A DNA stretch of 38,357 bases from a virus. The stretch covers positions 1 to 38,357 of IMG/VR virus record IMGVR_UViG_3300017613_000911. One strand, given 5' to 3'. The position numbers and the translations under genes are program-made. Below the pieces are notes generated by a model. It saw only the letters and a list, made by a program, of their open reading frames with translations. It was not told the DNA's origin and made no database searches. Of the stretch, positions 31,683 through 38,357 are shown piece by piece (the first letter of the stretch is position 1; every line of letters starts with the position of its first letter).

Positions 31683-31711
31683 GGCGGGCTTCGTGGGGGG
31701 CGTTGCCCGCC
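31683..31711 (-). other. GC-rich inverted repeat upstream of the DUF6948-like gene
   Basis: GGCGGGC (31,683-31,689) and GCCCGCC (31,705-31,711) can pair with a 15-nt loop. No T run follows on the - strand, so it is more likely an RNA-stability or translational element than a terminator. It lies between two genes of the same strand. Confidence 0.4.
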
Positions 31712-31714
31712 TGG

Positions 31715-32323
31715 TTAACTCTCTGCCGTGTCGGATTTTGGAGTAGTGGCCACCTCCTTCTTAGGTTCAGGAAAAACAGGAACTTTCAGTTCCGACCAAG
31801 TTTTACCAGCACCTTTGATGACAATACCATCAAGGGCCTGTGGCATGCCGTCTAGCGTACCACACAGGTCAGTGAGCGCAAACCATGCAGATAGTTCTAT
31901 ACGGTTCTTGAGAGGGAAATTAGCCATGTTAGCCGCCCTGCATACAGCAAGGATGCTTCTAAGCCCATGAGCATGAGCCCACTCACGCATAGCTTGTTTC
32001 AACCGTGCACGTTGAATAGGTACCTTGTTCCGGGGATTGTACCCACATGCCGTTATCCGCTCTGCTATGTCTTCCTTCCATGATTCCAGGTGAGCTAATG
32101 GGGACTGGCAACAATCTTCTGCTCGGCGTTCAGTGACAGTAGACATACCACAGATAGGACATTGGTATTTACCGTCTATCCGTCCCTCGTGTCTGGCTCT
32201 CTCTACTGCTTTCGGCCTAGCTTGCTGTAGTGCATCTGCTAGACTCGTTACAGCGGCTGGGTCACGGCCCAGCACATCCCATATACGAGCTAATGGATGG
32301 TTTTCTAAAGTGCTAAAGATCAT
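31715..32323 (-). CDS. Zinc-binding protein, unknown
   Basis: 202 aa from ATG 32323, with AGGA eight bases upstream. Residues ~50-75 contain YQCPICGMSTV and DCCQSPL, a probable zinc site. The rest is helical and basic (PIQRARLKQAMREWAHAHGL, SILAVCRAANMAN) and the C-terminus is Lys/Pro/Ser-rich and likely disordered. Position in the strand carrying ssb and helicase suggests a DNA-related role; I do not recognise the family. Its start overlaps the preceding stop region. Confidence 0.6.
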   Translation of the reverse strand: MIFSTLENHPLARIWDVLGRDPAAVTSLADALQQARPKAVERARHEGRIDGKYQCPICGMSTVTERRAEDCCQSPLAHLESWKEDIAERITACGYNPRNKVPIQRARLKQAMREWAHAHGLRSILAVCRAANMANFPLKNRIELSAWFALTDLCGTLDGMPQALDGIVIKGAGKTWSELKVPVFPEPKKEVATTPKSDTAES

Positions 32324-32543
32324 CACTCACTTCCTCATCTATTCGGTCATCGACTTTTAACCCAAACACCAGTTCCATAATATCTTCGGCAGCGGCGGTT
32401 CTTTCAACAACACCCGTTATTCCATGTCTATCATATAATAGCATAGCTATATTGGCTTCGTAGGTATGTCGTAGCCCGAGATCGCGCTTTAAAGATCGCG
32501 CCATATATCGCCGTGCCAGGGCAAAAAGGTTAATTCTCATCAT
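32313..32543 (-). CDS. Small protein, unknown
   Basis: 76 aa. N-terminal basic helix (FALARRYMARSLKRDLGLRH) and an acidic C-terminus (VDDRIDEEVSDDL). Overlaps the neighbouring genes at both ends by a few bases, as is usual in this operon. No family recognised; regulatory or replication accessory role is only a guess. Confidence 0.55.
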   Translation of the reverse strand: MMRINLFALARRYMARSLKRDLGLRHTYEANIAMLLYDRHGITGVVERTAAAEDIMELVFGLKVDDRIDEEVSDDL

Positions 32544-32836
32544 ATCACCTTCACTATCCGAGGTCTGATCGCTATCATATCACTATCACCTACGATAGCT
32601 ATATCAAACTTCTGTTTATGGTCTGCATCAGCAGGTTGTGCTACTAACGCTCGACCTGCCATACGTAGATGAGACCCAGACATACGAACGATCTCTTCTA
32701 GCTCATCCATCACCATGAGAGCCAGAGCCAACTTATCATAGTCTATCCAATGAATGCTGAGCCCTTCTACTTTATTTGGCTTTTCGGAGTCATCCTTGAT
32801 ATAGCGCAACTGATTCTCCTCATCTATGTATTGCAA
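32540..32836 (-). CDS. Small protein, unknown
   Basis: 98 aa from TTG 32836; GGAGAG lies six bases upstream and no better start exists in frame. Mixed alpha/beta with IHWIDYDKLALALMVMDELE and a C-terminal strand-rich part (FDIAIVGDSDMIAIRPRIVK). ATGA-type overlap with the next gene. No known domain. It is separated from ssb by a structured 96-base gap. Confidence 0.55.
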   Translation of the reverse strand: MQYIDEENQLRYIKDDSEKPNKVEGLSIHWIDYDKLALALMVMDELEEIVRMSGSHLRMAGRALVAQPADADHKQKFDIAIVGDSDMIAIRPRIVKVI

Positions 32837-32862
32837 CTGACTCTCCTTTCCTTAGTTGTGTT

Positions 32863-32919
32863 GGGGGTGGCGGACGGTCGAGCATTCCCAGCCGTCACTA
32901 CCTAGGATATACCACCCCC
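32863..32919 (-). promoter_or_regulatory. Nested stem-loop between ssb and the next gene
   Basis: GGGGGTGG (32,863-32,870) pairs with CCACCCCC (32,912-32,919), and inside it GACGG (32,873-32,877) pairs with CCGTC (32,892-32,896). No T run follows, so termination is less likely than an mRNA-end, attenuation or protein-binding element. It fills the largest gap in the replication block. Confidence 0.5.
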
Positions 32920-32932
32920 ACAAATTCCATGT

Positions 32933-33361
32933 CTAAAATGGCATATCAGATGCCGGGGTCTCATCGTTAAATATCTCGCCCCCCATTCCGGCTAGTTGGG
33001 GCTCTGCCACTACGGCTGCCTTGGGTTCTGCTTTGGCCAATGGTAACACCTTATCAGCTTTCAGGTACCAGGAACTACGCTTCTGCCCTTCCTTGTTGGT
33101 CCAGATGTCCTTTTTCATCTTGCCTACAATCTGTACTTGTACTCCTTTGACTAGATAATCGCGTGCTGTCTTGGCTAACCAGCGCCAAGCCTCAACCGGG
33201 AACCAAGTAACCTCTTCTTTGAACTTCCCATCACTGGTTTGCCATCGCTCATTAACAGCTACATCAAACTTGGCTAGGGGCGTTTCCTTATCACCTACTT
33301 CCATATACTCAGGGTCGGCCGCTAAATTACCCGTTATGGTTGTAAAACTGTGGCTAGGCAT
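32933..33361 (-). CDS. ssb: Single-stranded DNA-binding protein
   Basis: 142 aa. An OB fold of bacterial SSB type: ITGNLAADPEYMEVGDKETP, LAKFDVAVNERWQ, then VTWFPVEAWRWLAKTARDYL and VQIVGKMKKDIW. A Lys/Ala/Pro linker leads to an acidic tip ending DETPASDMPF, equivalent to the DDDIPF tip that recruits partner proteins. It coats single strands during replication and sits beside the helicase gene. ATG with GGAGTAGGAAG upstream. Confidence 0.92.
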   Translation of the reverse strand: MPSHSFTTITGNLAADPEYMEVGDKETPLAKFDVAVNERWQTSDGKFKEEVTWFPVEAWRWLAKTARDYLVKGVQVQIVGKMKKDIWTNKEGQKRSSWYLKADKVLPLAKAEPKAAVVAEPQLAGMGGEIFNDETPASDMPF

Positions 33362-33365
33362 CTTC

Positions 33366-34658
33366 CTACTCCTTGCTAGTAAACTTGGTGTACTTACCTA
33401 CAAACTCTAACAACACCGTTCTAGTTGGGCCTTTACGGCACTTCAAGATGATCAGTTTAGCTTGATCTCTCTTGCCGTCTGTTGTACACAGAGACAAGCC
33501 CAGCACCACGTCAGCGTCGTTTTCAATCTCCCCGCTACTGCGTAGATCACTGAGGACCGGGACCAGATACCCGTTTATGGGGCTTCTCTGTTCGATGCCT
33601 CGGGATAACTGCGACAAGAGCAGGACAGGCACTCCCATCTCCTTAGCGAGTACCTTGAACTCCTTGCTGCACTCCGTCACGCGGCTGTATTCCTCCCTGT
33701 CCACGTGCCGGTCGTGGTGCCGGGCTAGCTGGAGATAATCCACTATCACCAGGTCTACCTTGTTCTTTCTCATGAGTTTACGAAGGGCAGCCCGTATGGA
33801 AAGGGGGGATTGCCTGGCAGAGTCATACAGGAAGAGATTCCTGTCCAACCAGGGGGCACATTCGCCTGAAACTCTGACGATTGTGGTCCAGTCGGCATCG
33901 GGCACTCTACCAGATTTCCAGAGCCGCCCTTCGATTTCACTTTCGCTTGAAATGATCCTTGTAAGGAGTTCCTTACGTGACATTTCCATGGAAAATATGG
34001 CTACTTTACCTCCAGATTTGATGACATTTACAGCCATATTCAAAGCCAGGGATGTTTTGCCCTGTGAGGGTCGAGCCGCTAGTACCCACAGCTCGCCCGG
34101 TTCCATGCCTGTGGTGTCCCTGTCGAGCCGCACGTACCCGGTAGGCAGGCCGACTACCCCATCGCCTCTATTGGCAGCAGCCTCAGCTTCCTTTAGGAGT
34201 GTGCTCAACTCCTCGCTGTTGGACGCCGGCGATTCCCCCTCGTAGCAGTCGATGAGCCTGCCTTGCGCTCTGTCTACAGCGTCCTGGACGTCACTGTGCG
34301 GATCACGGGCTGCAGTATCCAGGTATGCGGCTTCTTTAATCAGGCTTCGTCTGGTCCAGGATGCCCGTACGATGGCCGCGTGATGCTCTGCATTGACCGT
34401 GGTGGCGATGGCTTGAGCTAGCTTGTCGATGTACTCTTCCTCGCCGCCGGCTTCAGTGGATAGGGTGATAGGGTCTATAGGTTCATGGCGGTTCATCAAA
34501 TTAATCATGCATCCATATAGCTGCTGGTGTAGTTCGCTATTGAAATGGTTGTTTTCTACTATATCACACACATCGTAGATGATATCTTGGTTGATGAGGA
34601 CCGAGCCTAGCAGGGCACGTTCAGCGTCTATAGGGTTTAGTACGGCTCCTTCAATCAT
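33366..34658 (-). CDS. dnaB: Replicative DNA helicase (DnaB-like)
   Basis: 430 aa. N-terminal helical domain starting DAERALLGSVLINQ; RecA-like ATPase with Walker A ARPSQGKTS (195-203), IFSMEMSRKEL (221-231), Walker B VDLVIVDYLQL (301-311), and LSQLSRGIEQR (348-358), LRSSGEIENDADVV (372-385). It unwinds DNA at the fork as a hexamer. No loader or primase was identified nearby; the overlapping 124-aa upstream gene is a candidate partner by position only. Start overlaps that gene's end by 8 bases. Confidence 0.93.
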   Translation of the reverse strand: MIEGAVLNPIDAERALLGSVLINQDIIYDVCDIVENNHFNSELHQQLYGCMINLMNRHEPIDPITLSTEAGGEEEYIDKLAQAIATTVNAEHHAAIVRASWTRRSLIKEAAYLDTAARDPHSDVQDAVDRAQGRLIDCYEGESPASNSEELSTLLKEAEAAANRGDGVVGLPTGYVRLDRDTTGMEPGELWVLAARPSQGKTSLALNMAVNVIKSGGKVAIFSMEMSRKELLTRIISSESEIEGRLWKSGRVPDADWTTIVRVSGECAPWLDRNLFLYDSARQSPLSIRAALRKLMRKNKVDLVIVDYLQLARHHDRHVDREEYSRVTECSKEFKVLAKEMGVPVLLLSQLSRGIEQRSPINGYLVPVLSDLRSSGEIENDADVVLGLSLCTTDGKRDQAKLIILKCRKGPTRTVLLEFVGKYTKFTSKE

Positions 34659-35025
34659 CGCCCACTACCTCGATCATGCTAGCTACCTGAGCACTAGCAG
34701 GTTGACGCTTATAGGCCGCGTGCGCCTTCTTTAGCCACGTGTGGCAGTACTTGTGTACCCACTTCTTAGGCCGCTGCTTAGGTGGTGCGCTCCAGGCGTG
34801 AGCCCTGGCTTTTAGTAGCTGATCACCTACTCGCATAGGGCTGAATGACTCGTACCATGACGCCACTATCTTGGGGTCTAACTCTACTTCTTCCCCATTA
34901 GATAGAGGGAACGTGCCTACCCCACGTAACGCGTGCAGCGCTATGATTGTAGAAAGCAAGAGTTCTTCCATCTCCTCTATGGTGAGACCTTCAAGACGTT
35001 CAACCCAGCTCTTATCTGCTAGCAT
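34651..35025 (-). CDS. Unknown protein next to the helicase
   Basis: 124 aa. A helical N-terminus (WVERLEGLTIEEMEELLLST), then a basic C-terminal half (PPKQRPKKWVHKYCHTWLKK, AHAAYKRQP) that could bind DNA. Tightly coupled to dnaB by an 8-base overlap, so a helicase-loading or origin-binding role is possible but not supported by a motif. GGGGTGA precedes ATG 35025. Confidence 0.55.
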   Translation of the reverse strand: MLADKSWVERLEGLTIEEMEELLLSTIIALHALRGVGTFPLSNGEEVELDPKIVASWYESFSPMRVGDQLLKARAHAWSAPPKQRPKKWVHKYCHTWLKKAHAAYKRQPASAQVASMIEVVGDD

Positions 35026-35353
35026 TTTTCACCCCGTTTGCCGTATCCTTGTCGCGCTGAGTCAGCAGCTTTTTACCTGTGGCCTTTTTGTACCAATACC
35101 TGATTCTGTTTTGGGCGAGTTTGGTGGTAGTCTCTGCCGCTTCTAATCTGGTCTGGATCTCGTAAGCTCGTGCCTCGTAATGCCTGATAGTGATCAAGCA
35201 GGCTGCTATTAGTTCAGTGCTAACAGGCTGCGTGTCTCGTGTGTCTTTACTAAGCGCCCGCAATGTGTCCATCAACTCTTCTCGCCTGGTTTCAATACAC
35301 ATGTAGTGATTAGTCTTAGCTGTTGGCTCCGGCCTTTCAGCTTTCTTTTTCAT
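35012..35353 (-). CDS. Coiled-coil protein, unknown
   Basis: 113 aa from ATG 35353, preferred over GTG 35,362 because AGGTGG is six bases upstream. Mostly charged helices (ETRREELMDTLRALSKDT, YEIQTRLEAAETTTKLAQNR), with a basic C-terminus (RYWYKKATGKKLLTQRDK). Overlaps both neighbours slightly. No family recognised. Confidence 0.55.
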   Translation of the reverse strand: MKKKAERPEPTAKTNHYMCIETRREELMDTLRALSKDTRDTQPVSTELIAACLITIRHYEARAYEIQTRLEAAETTTKLAQNRIRYWYKKATGKKLLTQRDKDTANGVKNASR

Positions 35354-35355
35354 GA

Positions 35356-35763
35356 CTACCACCTCTCCGGGGGAAGCTCACCGCACGACCACAGGTACAG
35401 AGACAGGTCATCGGTCATGCGTCGAGCTAGGTTACGAGCCTCTACTTCCAAGTCGTACCCCATCAGGATAGCGTTAAGTTGTTCCTGCGCTAACAGTTCA
35501 AAGGCAGCCCAATCTCGGCTATCATCCACCTCGCCCACCTCATCCAGCAGCCATACCACACGCTCAGAGGTCATGCCATAGGTAGGGATCTCTCGTGCTG
35601 CCTCGATGATCTCATGGGCAATATACTCATCTATTGGCAGCCAAATATGGTCCTGCCAGCATATCTCCTGTGCGTTAGCTATCTGGACCACACACAGGAT
35701 AGCGCCTAGAGCGGCAGCTATCATCACTATGGCGACCCAGGTGTTTGTCTTGCTACGCTTCAT
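35356..35763 (-). CDS. Secreted protein, unknown
   Basis: 135 aa from ATG 35763; AGGAGG lies six bases upstream, whereas longer in-frame versions lack one. A signal peptide (KTNTWVAIVMIAAALGAILC, on to QIANAQ) is followed by an acidic, Trp-rich helical domain. GMTSERVVWLLDEVGEVDDS resembles GITEERICWLLEEMANRDSS in the secreted protein at 28,015-28,464. Its expression beside replication genes suggests an early envelope-directed role such as superinfection exclusion, which is inference. Confidence 0.62.
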   Translation of the reverse strand: MKRSKTNTWVAIVMIAAALGAILCVVQIANAQEICWQDHIWLPIDEYIAHEIIEAAREIPTYGMTSERVVWLLDEVGEVDDSRDWAAFELLAQEQLNAILMGYDLEVEARNLARRMTDDLSLYLWSCGELPPERW

Positions 35764-35959
35764 TAGCGTCCTCCTCTTTAAGATGAACCGTTGAAAATGG
35801 AGGAGTGTAAAGGTTGGGCCAGACCCCTTTCTCAAGACGCGAATAGGCAATTAGTGCGTGAGCTAGTTGCAACTGCTTATTCAGTCTCCGTAGTTCTCGC
35901 CTCTGCCTAGATGATTTCTTCTTCACTCTCTTCAGCTCTGTCCACAAGTCTCGTGACAT
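35753..35959 (-). CDS. Small basic coiled-coil protein
   Basis: 68 aa. A very basic helix (LKRVKKKSSRQRRELRRLNK) leads to a helical and then proline-rich end. AGGGGG lies before ATG 35959, and the gene overlaps the start of the secreted protein by 11 bases. Nucleic-acid binding is plausible from charge. No family recognised. Confidence 0.55.
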   Translation of the reverse strand: MSRDLWTELKRVKKKSSRQRRELRRLNKQLQLAHALIAYSRLEKGVWPNLYTPPFSTVHLKEEDANEA

Positions 35960-35968
35960 GATAACCCC

Positions 35969-36085
35969 CTATCGGCACAGTCCTATGAACCACACGGCTA
36001 TTGCGGTTAACGCGGCGCCGCAAGTGAAACAACCTATGATCAACGCCGCAGCGGCTATCCTGTTAGGTCCGGTAGGATCACCCAT
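35969..36085 (-). CDS. 38-aa membrane protein
   Basis: ATG 36085 with AAGGGG about eight bases upstream, overlapping the HTH gene's stop. One membrane helix (AAAALIIGCFTCGAALTAIA, then VWFIGLCR). The coupling and ribosome site support a real gene; function unknown. It is similar in kind to the tiny membrane proteins at 26.7-26.95 kb. Confidence 0.55.
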   Translation of the reverse strand: MGDPTGPNRIAAAALIIGCFTCGAALTAIAVWFIGLCR

Positions 36086-36311
36086 CTTGCAGCCCCTTTT
36101 TCAACGAGTATTGAGCAATACTTGTAGTGCCTGTCCTTGTAGGCACGCTTTTCATGTATGTCTCAATCTCCATGCCTTCCTTCCGTAGTTCGTTTATCCT
36201 GGCAGCCAAACGCATACATCCGAAAAGATCCTCTGATTCCAGGTGGGTGATGGTTCGGCCCCTGCATAAATACGCCCGTATCTGGTCGCGTTGTGTGGTT
36301 TTACTCATCAT
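36078..36311 (-). CDS. Helix-turn-helix protein (HTH_39-like)
   Basis: 77 aa. RDQIRAYLCRGRTITHLESE, DLFGCMRLAARINELRKEG and IETYMKSVPTRTG follow the small winged-helix family often found in phages, where the LFGCxRLAARIxxLR helix is diagnostic. It probably binds DNA, and may regulate early genes. Start may be the second ATG (36,308). Stop overlaps the following gene. Confidence 0.7.
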   Translation of the reverse strand: MMSKTTQRDQIRAYLCRGRTITHLESEDLFGCMRLAARINELRKEGMEIETYMKSVPTRTGTTSIAQYSLKKGLQDG

Positions 36312-36335
36312 CCATCTCCTTGCAGAGTCTGTCCC

Positions 36336-36563
36336 TTAAAGGAAGTACATGACATCTCGTGGTATCGGTTCTATGACATTTTTATAAGTTCCGGCGCCGC
36401 TATATATCGAGATGTACTTCGAGTGTAGCACGCCGGCCGCTTTAATGGCTGTATCGGCAGCGTCTAGGAGTTCCGACGCCGTAGGAGGGCTGTTGGTTTG
36501 GGTGAGTAGGTTTGCCATGATGTTCCCTGCCATAGTCAGGATGGTTTGGTCGGCGTTTGTCAT
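36336..36563 (-). CDS. Small helical protein, unknown
   Basis: 75 aa from ATG 36563, chosen for GGGGAGAG just upstream; longer in-frame versions would run through the terminator region. Ala/Thr-rich helices (TILTMAGNIMANLLTQTNSP, SELLDAADTAIKAAGVLHSK) and a short beta end. No family recognised. First gene after the terminator. Confidence 0.55.
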   Translation of the reverse strand: MTNADQTILTMAGNIMANLLTQTNSPPTASELLDAADTAIKAAGVLHSKYISIYSGAGTYKNVIEPIPRDVMYFL

Positions 36564-36616
36564 TTCTCTCCCCTTCCTTGGAGGTAGGGCCGGCCCCATA
36601 GGCGCAACGTGCCTGG

Positions 36617-36643
36617 AAAAATCGGGGGAGACACAACCCCGAT
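36617..36643 (-). terminator. Rho-independent terminator within the early strand
   Basis: On the - strand ATCGGGG (36,643-36,637) pairs with CCCCGAT (36,627-36,621), with a 9-nt loop, and is followed by T residues (36,621-36,617). It sits between the genes at 36,669 and 36,563, so transcripts from the 38-kb promoter would partly or fully stop here. No promoter was recognised in the 50 bases after it, which suggests read-through or antitermination. Confidence 0.75.
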
Positions 36644-36668
36644 CGACCGACCCCAAAGGTTAGGTTAC

Positions 36669-36893
36669 CTATAAGATAACGTTGCACTCCTCGTACTCCT
36701 CAATCAACCATTCCATCAATGCGTCGTGCATGGCGTCGAACTCCGGGTATTGCATTAGCTCATTAAATGCCCGCTGTGACATGTCGGTTGGCTTGAGTCT
36801 GAGCCACCGGAGTACTGAGTCTACGTCGCACACGCGGTCCTCTGCGTACTGAATAGCGCGTTCCTGGGGCACTGGCGCTCCGTTGTCAGTCAT
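36669..36893 (-). CDS. Small acidic protein, unknown
   Basis: 74 aa, acidic and helical (DVDSVLRWLRLKPTDMSQRA, DALMEWLIEEYEECNVIL). AGGAGG precedes ATG 36893 and ATGA overlaps the previous stop. Acidic early phage proteins of this size often inhibit host enzymes or mimic DNA, but there is no specific evidence here. Confidence 0.55.
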   Translation of the reverse strand: MTDNGAPVPQERAIQYAEDRVCDVDSVLRWLRLKPTDMSQRAFNELMQYPEFDAMHDALMEWLIEEYEECNVIL

Positions 36894-37111
36894 GACCTTG
36901 TTACCTCCTCCTTAATTTTTTTGGCAAAGATGGTGTTGTGGATTGAATGGTGGTAATCATCTACCGGTTTAGCTGGGATAATGCCCTCGGCTACCATGAT
37001 CCGTAGATCCTCTGGCTTGTCACACAAGGCTATTAGTGTCATCTCTAGTTTGTACCTAGCATCCCATGCCCTACGTCGATCCTCTGCGAACCAAACATCT
37101 TGATCACGCAT
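36890..37111 (-). CDS. Small protein, unknown
   Basis: 73 aa. Charged N-terminal helix (VWFAEDRRRAWDARYKLEMT) and a short basic end (FAKKIKEEVTRS). AAGGAG is seven bases before ATG 37111. Second gene of the early transcript that starts at about 37,967. No family recognised. Confidence 0.57.
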   Translation of the reverse strand: MRDQDVWFAEDRRRAWDARYKLEMTLIALCDKPEDLRIMVAEGIIPAKPVDDYHHSIHNTIFAKKIKEEVTRS

Positions 37112-37139
37112 TGTCTTTCTCCTTAGTTAAGAAAGCACG

Positions 37140-37949
37140 TCATTCTCCGTACAGAACCTTGTACCGCCTGTTCAGCAGCAAGCGGAATGCCTGAACATGC
37201 GACTTGCGTCTCTCATCGCCGCTGTCCATGGTGATCATCACACCCCAACCTTTAGGCTCGCCGTCGTCACGCGCCTTGCGTTCGTCGGGGCTGCTGTCCT
37301 TCGCAGCCATGGCACCGTCGAATTTATCACTCAACGCACGCAACACGTCTAATGATCCGGCGGTTTCAATGAATTCAACCAACTTCGACCACGTTGAATT
37401 AACCGGCGGCAGGTTGTACTTCTTATTGTCGGCTTTCAGGTCAGGAGCCTTGCCTACTAACGAATCTGTTGAAGATTCCGATACCTTTTCGGTGGGTTTC
37501 TTCAACTCATCCTTGGTCCAGTCCTCGCCCTCACTATAGAAGTCCTTAGCATATCCGTGAACAGAAGATAAGAGGCTGTTGAGGCAAGATCTGCCTCGAC
37601 CTCGTTTCTCTGCCATTTCCGGGCAATAGTTGATCCGGCAGTTAAGCCCGTTGGCACCGCTGTAAACCCATTCCCAACCAGGAATAGGGTTACGAGTCTC
37701 TGTGTTCAGTAATCGGCTGCGAATTTGGCACCAATTATCGCCGCACCCCACGGTCTGATAATCCACTATCAGTCCTTCGACACGTAGCATGTGCTTGACT
37801 GCCCAGTCCTTCACGAACCAGTGCCCATGCAACTGGTAAACAGGTTTCTCACCCCCCTGATGCACCAGGTCATATGCCCTGACCAGCAATTCCGCTCGTT
37901 TAGTGGGATTGCCTCGAATGTACTCGTCTTTGTACTGATCGATTTTCAT
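37140..37949 (-). CDS. 269-aa early protein, unknown
   Basis: First gene behind the strong promoter. The N-terminal half is folded and Cys/Trp-containing (YQLHGHWFVKDWAVKHMLRV, TVGCGDNWCQIRSRLLNTET, CPEMAEKRGRGRSCLNSLLS); a polar Lys/Ser/Glu linker (about 145-185) leads to a C-terminal helical and basic end (VQAFRLLLNRRYKVLYGE). The shape (core plus linker) is faintly like single-strand annealing proteins, but I see no family motif and do not claim it. AAAGGGG is eight bases before the ATG. Confidence 0.65.
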   Translation of the reverse strand: MKIDQYKDEYIRGNPTKRAELLVRAYDLVHQGGEKPVYQLHGHWFVKDWAVKHMLRVEGLIVDYQTVGCGDNWCQIRSRLLNTETRNPIPGWEWVYSGANGLNCRINYCPEMAEKRGRGRSCLNSLLSSVHGYAKDFYSEGEDWTKDELKKPTEKVSESSTDSLVGKAPDLKADNKKYNLPPVNSTWSKLVEFIETAGSLDVLRALSDKFDGAMAAKDSSPDERKARDDGEPKGWGVMITMDSGDERRKSHVQAFRLLLNRRYKVLYGE

Positions 37950-37973
37950 GTCGCGTCCCCTTTCGACTTGAGG

Positions 37974-38003
37974 AGTCTACCACAGATCAGTTTACATTGT
38001 CAA
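37974..38003 (-). promoter_or_regulatory. Sigma70-like early promoter
   Basis: On the - strand a perfect -35 TTGACA (38,003-37,998) and -10 TAGACT (37,979-37,974) are 18 bases apart, giving a start near 37,967 and a short leader to ATG 37949. It should be used by host RNA polymerase right after DNA entry and drive the genes to its left. It lies in the 79-base gap between the 269-aa gene and the coiled-coil gene. Confidence 0.72.
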
Positions 38004-38028
38004 CCTAAATCTCCTGGGGAAAGCGCAG

Positions 38029-38238
38029 TCAGTTCGGCGCTGGCTTTCTCGGTTTGCCGAGTTCTTCGGCTATCTTCCGCATTTCAGCTTGGATAGCGTC
38101 AAGGGCTGCTAGTTCGTCGCCGGCCTTCGTTATGAATGATCCCACAGCGTCCAGGTATATAGTGACGATACGTTCCGCCCTCTGTACCCTGTTAGCCAAC
38201 TTCTGCAATCTCTCTGCCGCCTCTTGCTTCTGTTCCAT
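38029..38238 (-). CDS. Coiled-coil protein at the right edge
   Basis: 69 aa from ATG 38238, chosen because GGGAGGG is seven bases upstream. An in-frame TTG at 38,307 would give 92 aa, with GGCGGGG before it, and the frame is open to 38,352. Strongly helical (EQKQEAAERLQKLANRVQRA, ELAALDAIQAEMRKIAEELG) and ends RKPAPN. Same strand as the early genes but upstream of the early promoter. No family recognised. Confidence 0.55.
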   Translation of the reverse strand: MEQKQEAAERLQKLANRVQRAERIVTIYLDAVGSFITKAGDELAALDAIQAEMRKIAEELGKPRKPAPN

Positions 38239-38313
38239 GGTCATTCCCTCCCAAGTTTTGCGAGTGATTTCTGGTTCGCTGTCATATTTCAGCCCTTTCG
38301 ACCCCAAGTTCGT

Positions 38314-38329
38314 GCCCCGCCGGAGGGGC
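38314..38329. other. Short GC hairpin near the right edge
   Basis: GCCCC (38,314-38,318) and GGGGC (38,325-38,329) flank a 6-nt loop. There is no adjacent T run on either strand, so it is not called a terminator. It could affect the start region of the coiled-coil gene if that begins at TTG 38,307. Confidence 0.3.
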
Positions 38330-38357
38330 GATTTACCGCGTTTTGTTTGCTAGTTGA

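Noticed and set aside
36587-36596. 10-bp palindrome GGGCCGGCCC as an operator
   Set aside because: Too short and GC-rich to distinguish from chance; lies between a terminator and a ribosome site without other support.
38054-38353. + strand 99-codon frame at the right edge
   Set aside because: Antisense to a coiled-coil gene with a good ribosome site; Ser/Ala-rich antisense composition and no start signal.
1-38357. tRNA genes, CRISPR arrays, insertion sequences, integrase and attachment sites
   Set aside because: None was seen on reading both strands; the only strong direct repeats are those listed.

Overview
This window is a stretch of a tailed double-stranded DNA phage genome (or a prophage-like relative). 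Genes are tightly packed, stop and start codons often overlap, starts are frequently GTG or TTG, and clear Shine-Dalgarno sequences are common. The combination of a portal, scaffold, capsid and decoration-like set, two adaptor-like proteins, a tail-nozzle/stabilisation-type protein, fibre and spike genes and one very large late protein, with no tape measure or major tail tube protein, suggests a short-tailed (podovirus-like) virion. The host cannot be named. Strong Shine-Dalgarno sites and several signal-peptide proteins are compatible with a Gram-negative-type host, but that is inference. No integrase, tRNA, CRISPR array, DNA polymerase, primase or RNA polymerase was recognised, and no small terminase could be identified.

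Layout. Bases 1-25,721 are read on the + strand (late genes). They begin with the 3' part of a large secreted or virion protein with a DUF11-like C-terminal domain, closed by a hairpin terminator near 2,600. Next come a cupin, a holin-like protein, a GH24 lysozyme, the large terminase, a zinc-ribbon protein, portal, an FmdB-like zinc ribbon, scaffold, major capsid protein, three small head (decoration-like) proteins interleaved with two related zinc-ribbon microproteins, two adaptor-like proteins, the tail nozzle-like protein, a fibre, a beta-helix spike-like protein, two low-complexity Gln/Gly/Met-rich proteins, a 345-aa protein and a 1438-aa probable internal/ejection protein. Two overlapping small membrane-protein genes close the late block.

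Bases 25,635-38,238 are read on the - strand (early/accessory genes), converging on the late block. Reading in transcription order from the right: a coiled-coil protein, a sigma70-like promoter at about 38.0 kb, a 269-aa unknown, small unknown proteins, a terminator at about 36.6 kb, an HTH protein, secreted and small proteins, a DnaB-type helicase, SSB, more small proteins, a DUF6948-like protein, a Gly-Tyr/Asp repeat tract, two DNA methyltransferases, a cluster of secreted or membrane-anchored proteins, a RuvC-like nuclease, tiny zinc-ribbon and membrane proteins, and a sulfotransferase.

Most interesting points. (1) The sulfotransferase and a 56-aa membrane protein sit between two perfect 28-bp direct repeats 1003 bp apart. 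Recombination between the repeats would remove both and join two gene pieces into one intact 50-codon membrane-protein gene, so this looks like a removable cargo insertion. (2) The C5-cytosine methyltransferase gene carries a long second reading frame (+1) whose translation itself looks like a recurrent phage protein sequence. (3) A cluster of signal-peptide or tail-anchored proteins lies next to the methylases, and one of them resembles a second secreted protein 7 kb away. (4) Two related zinc-ribbon microproteins alternate with the head decoration-like genes.
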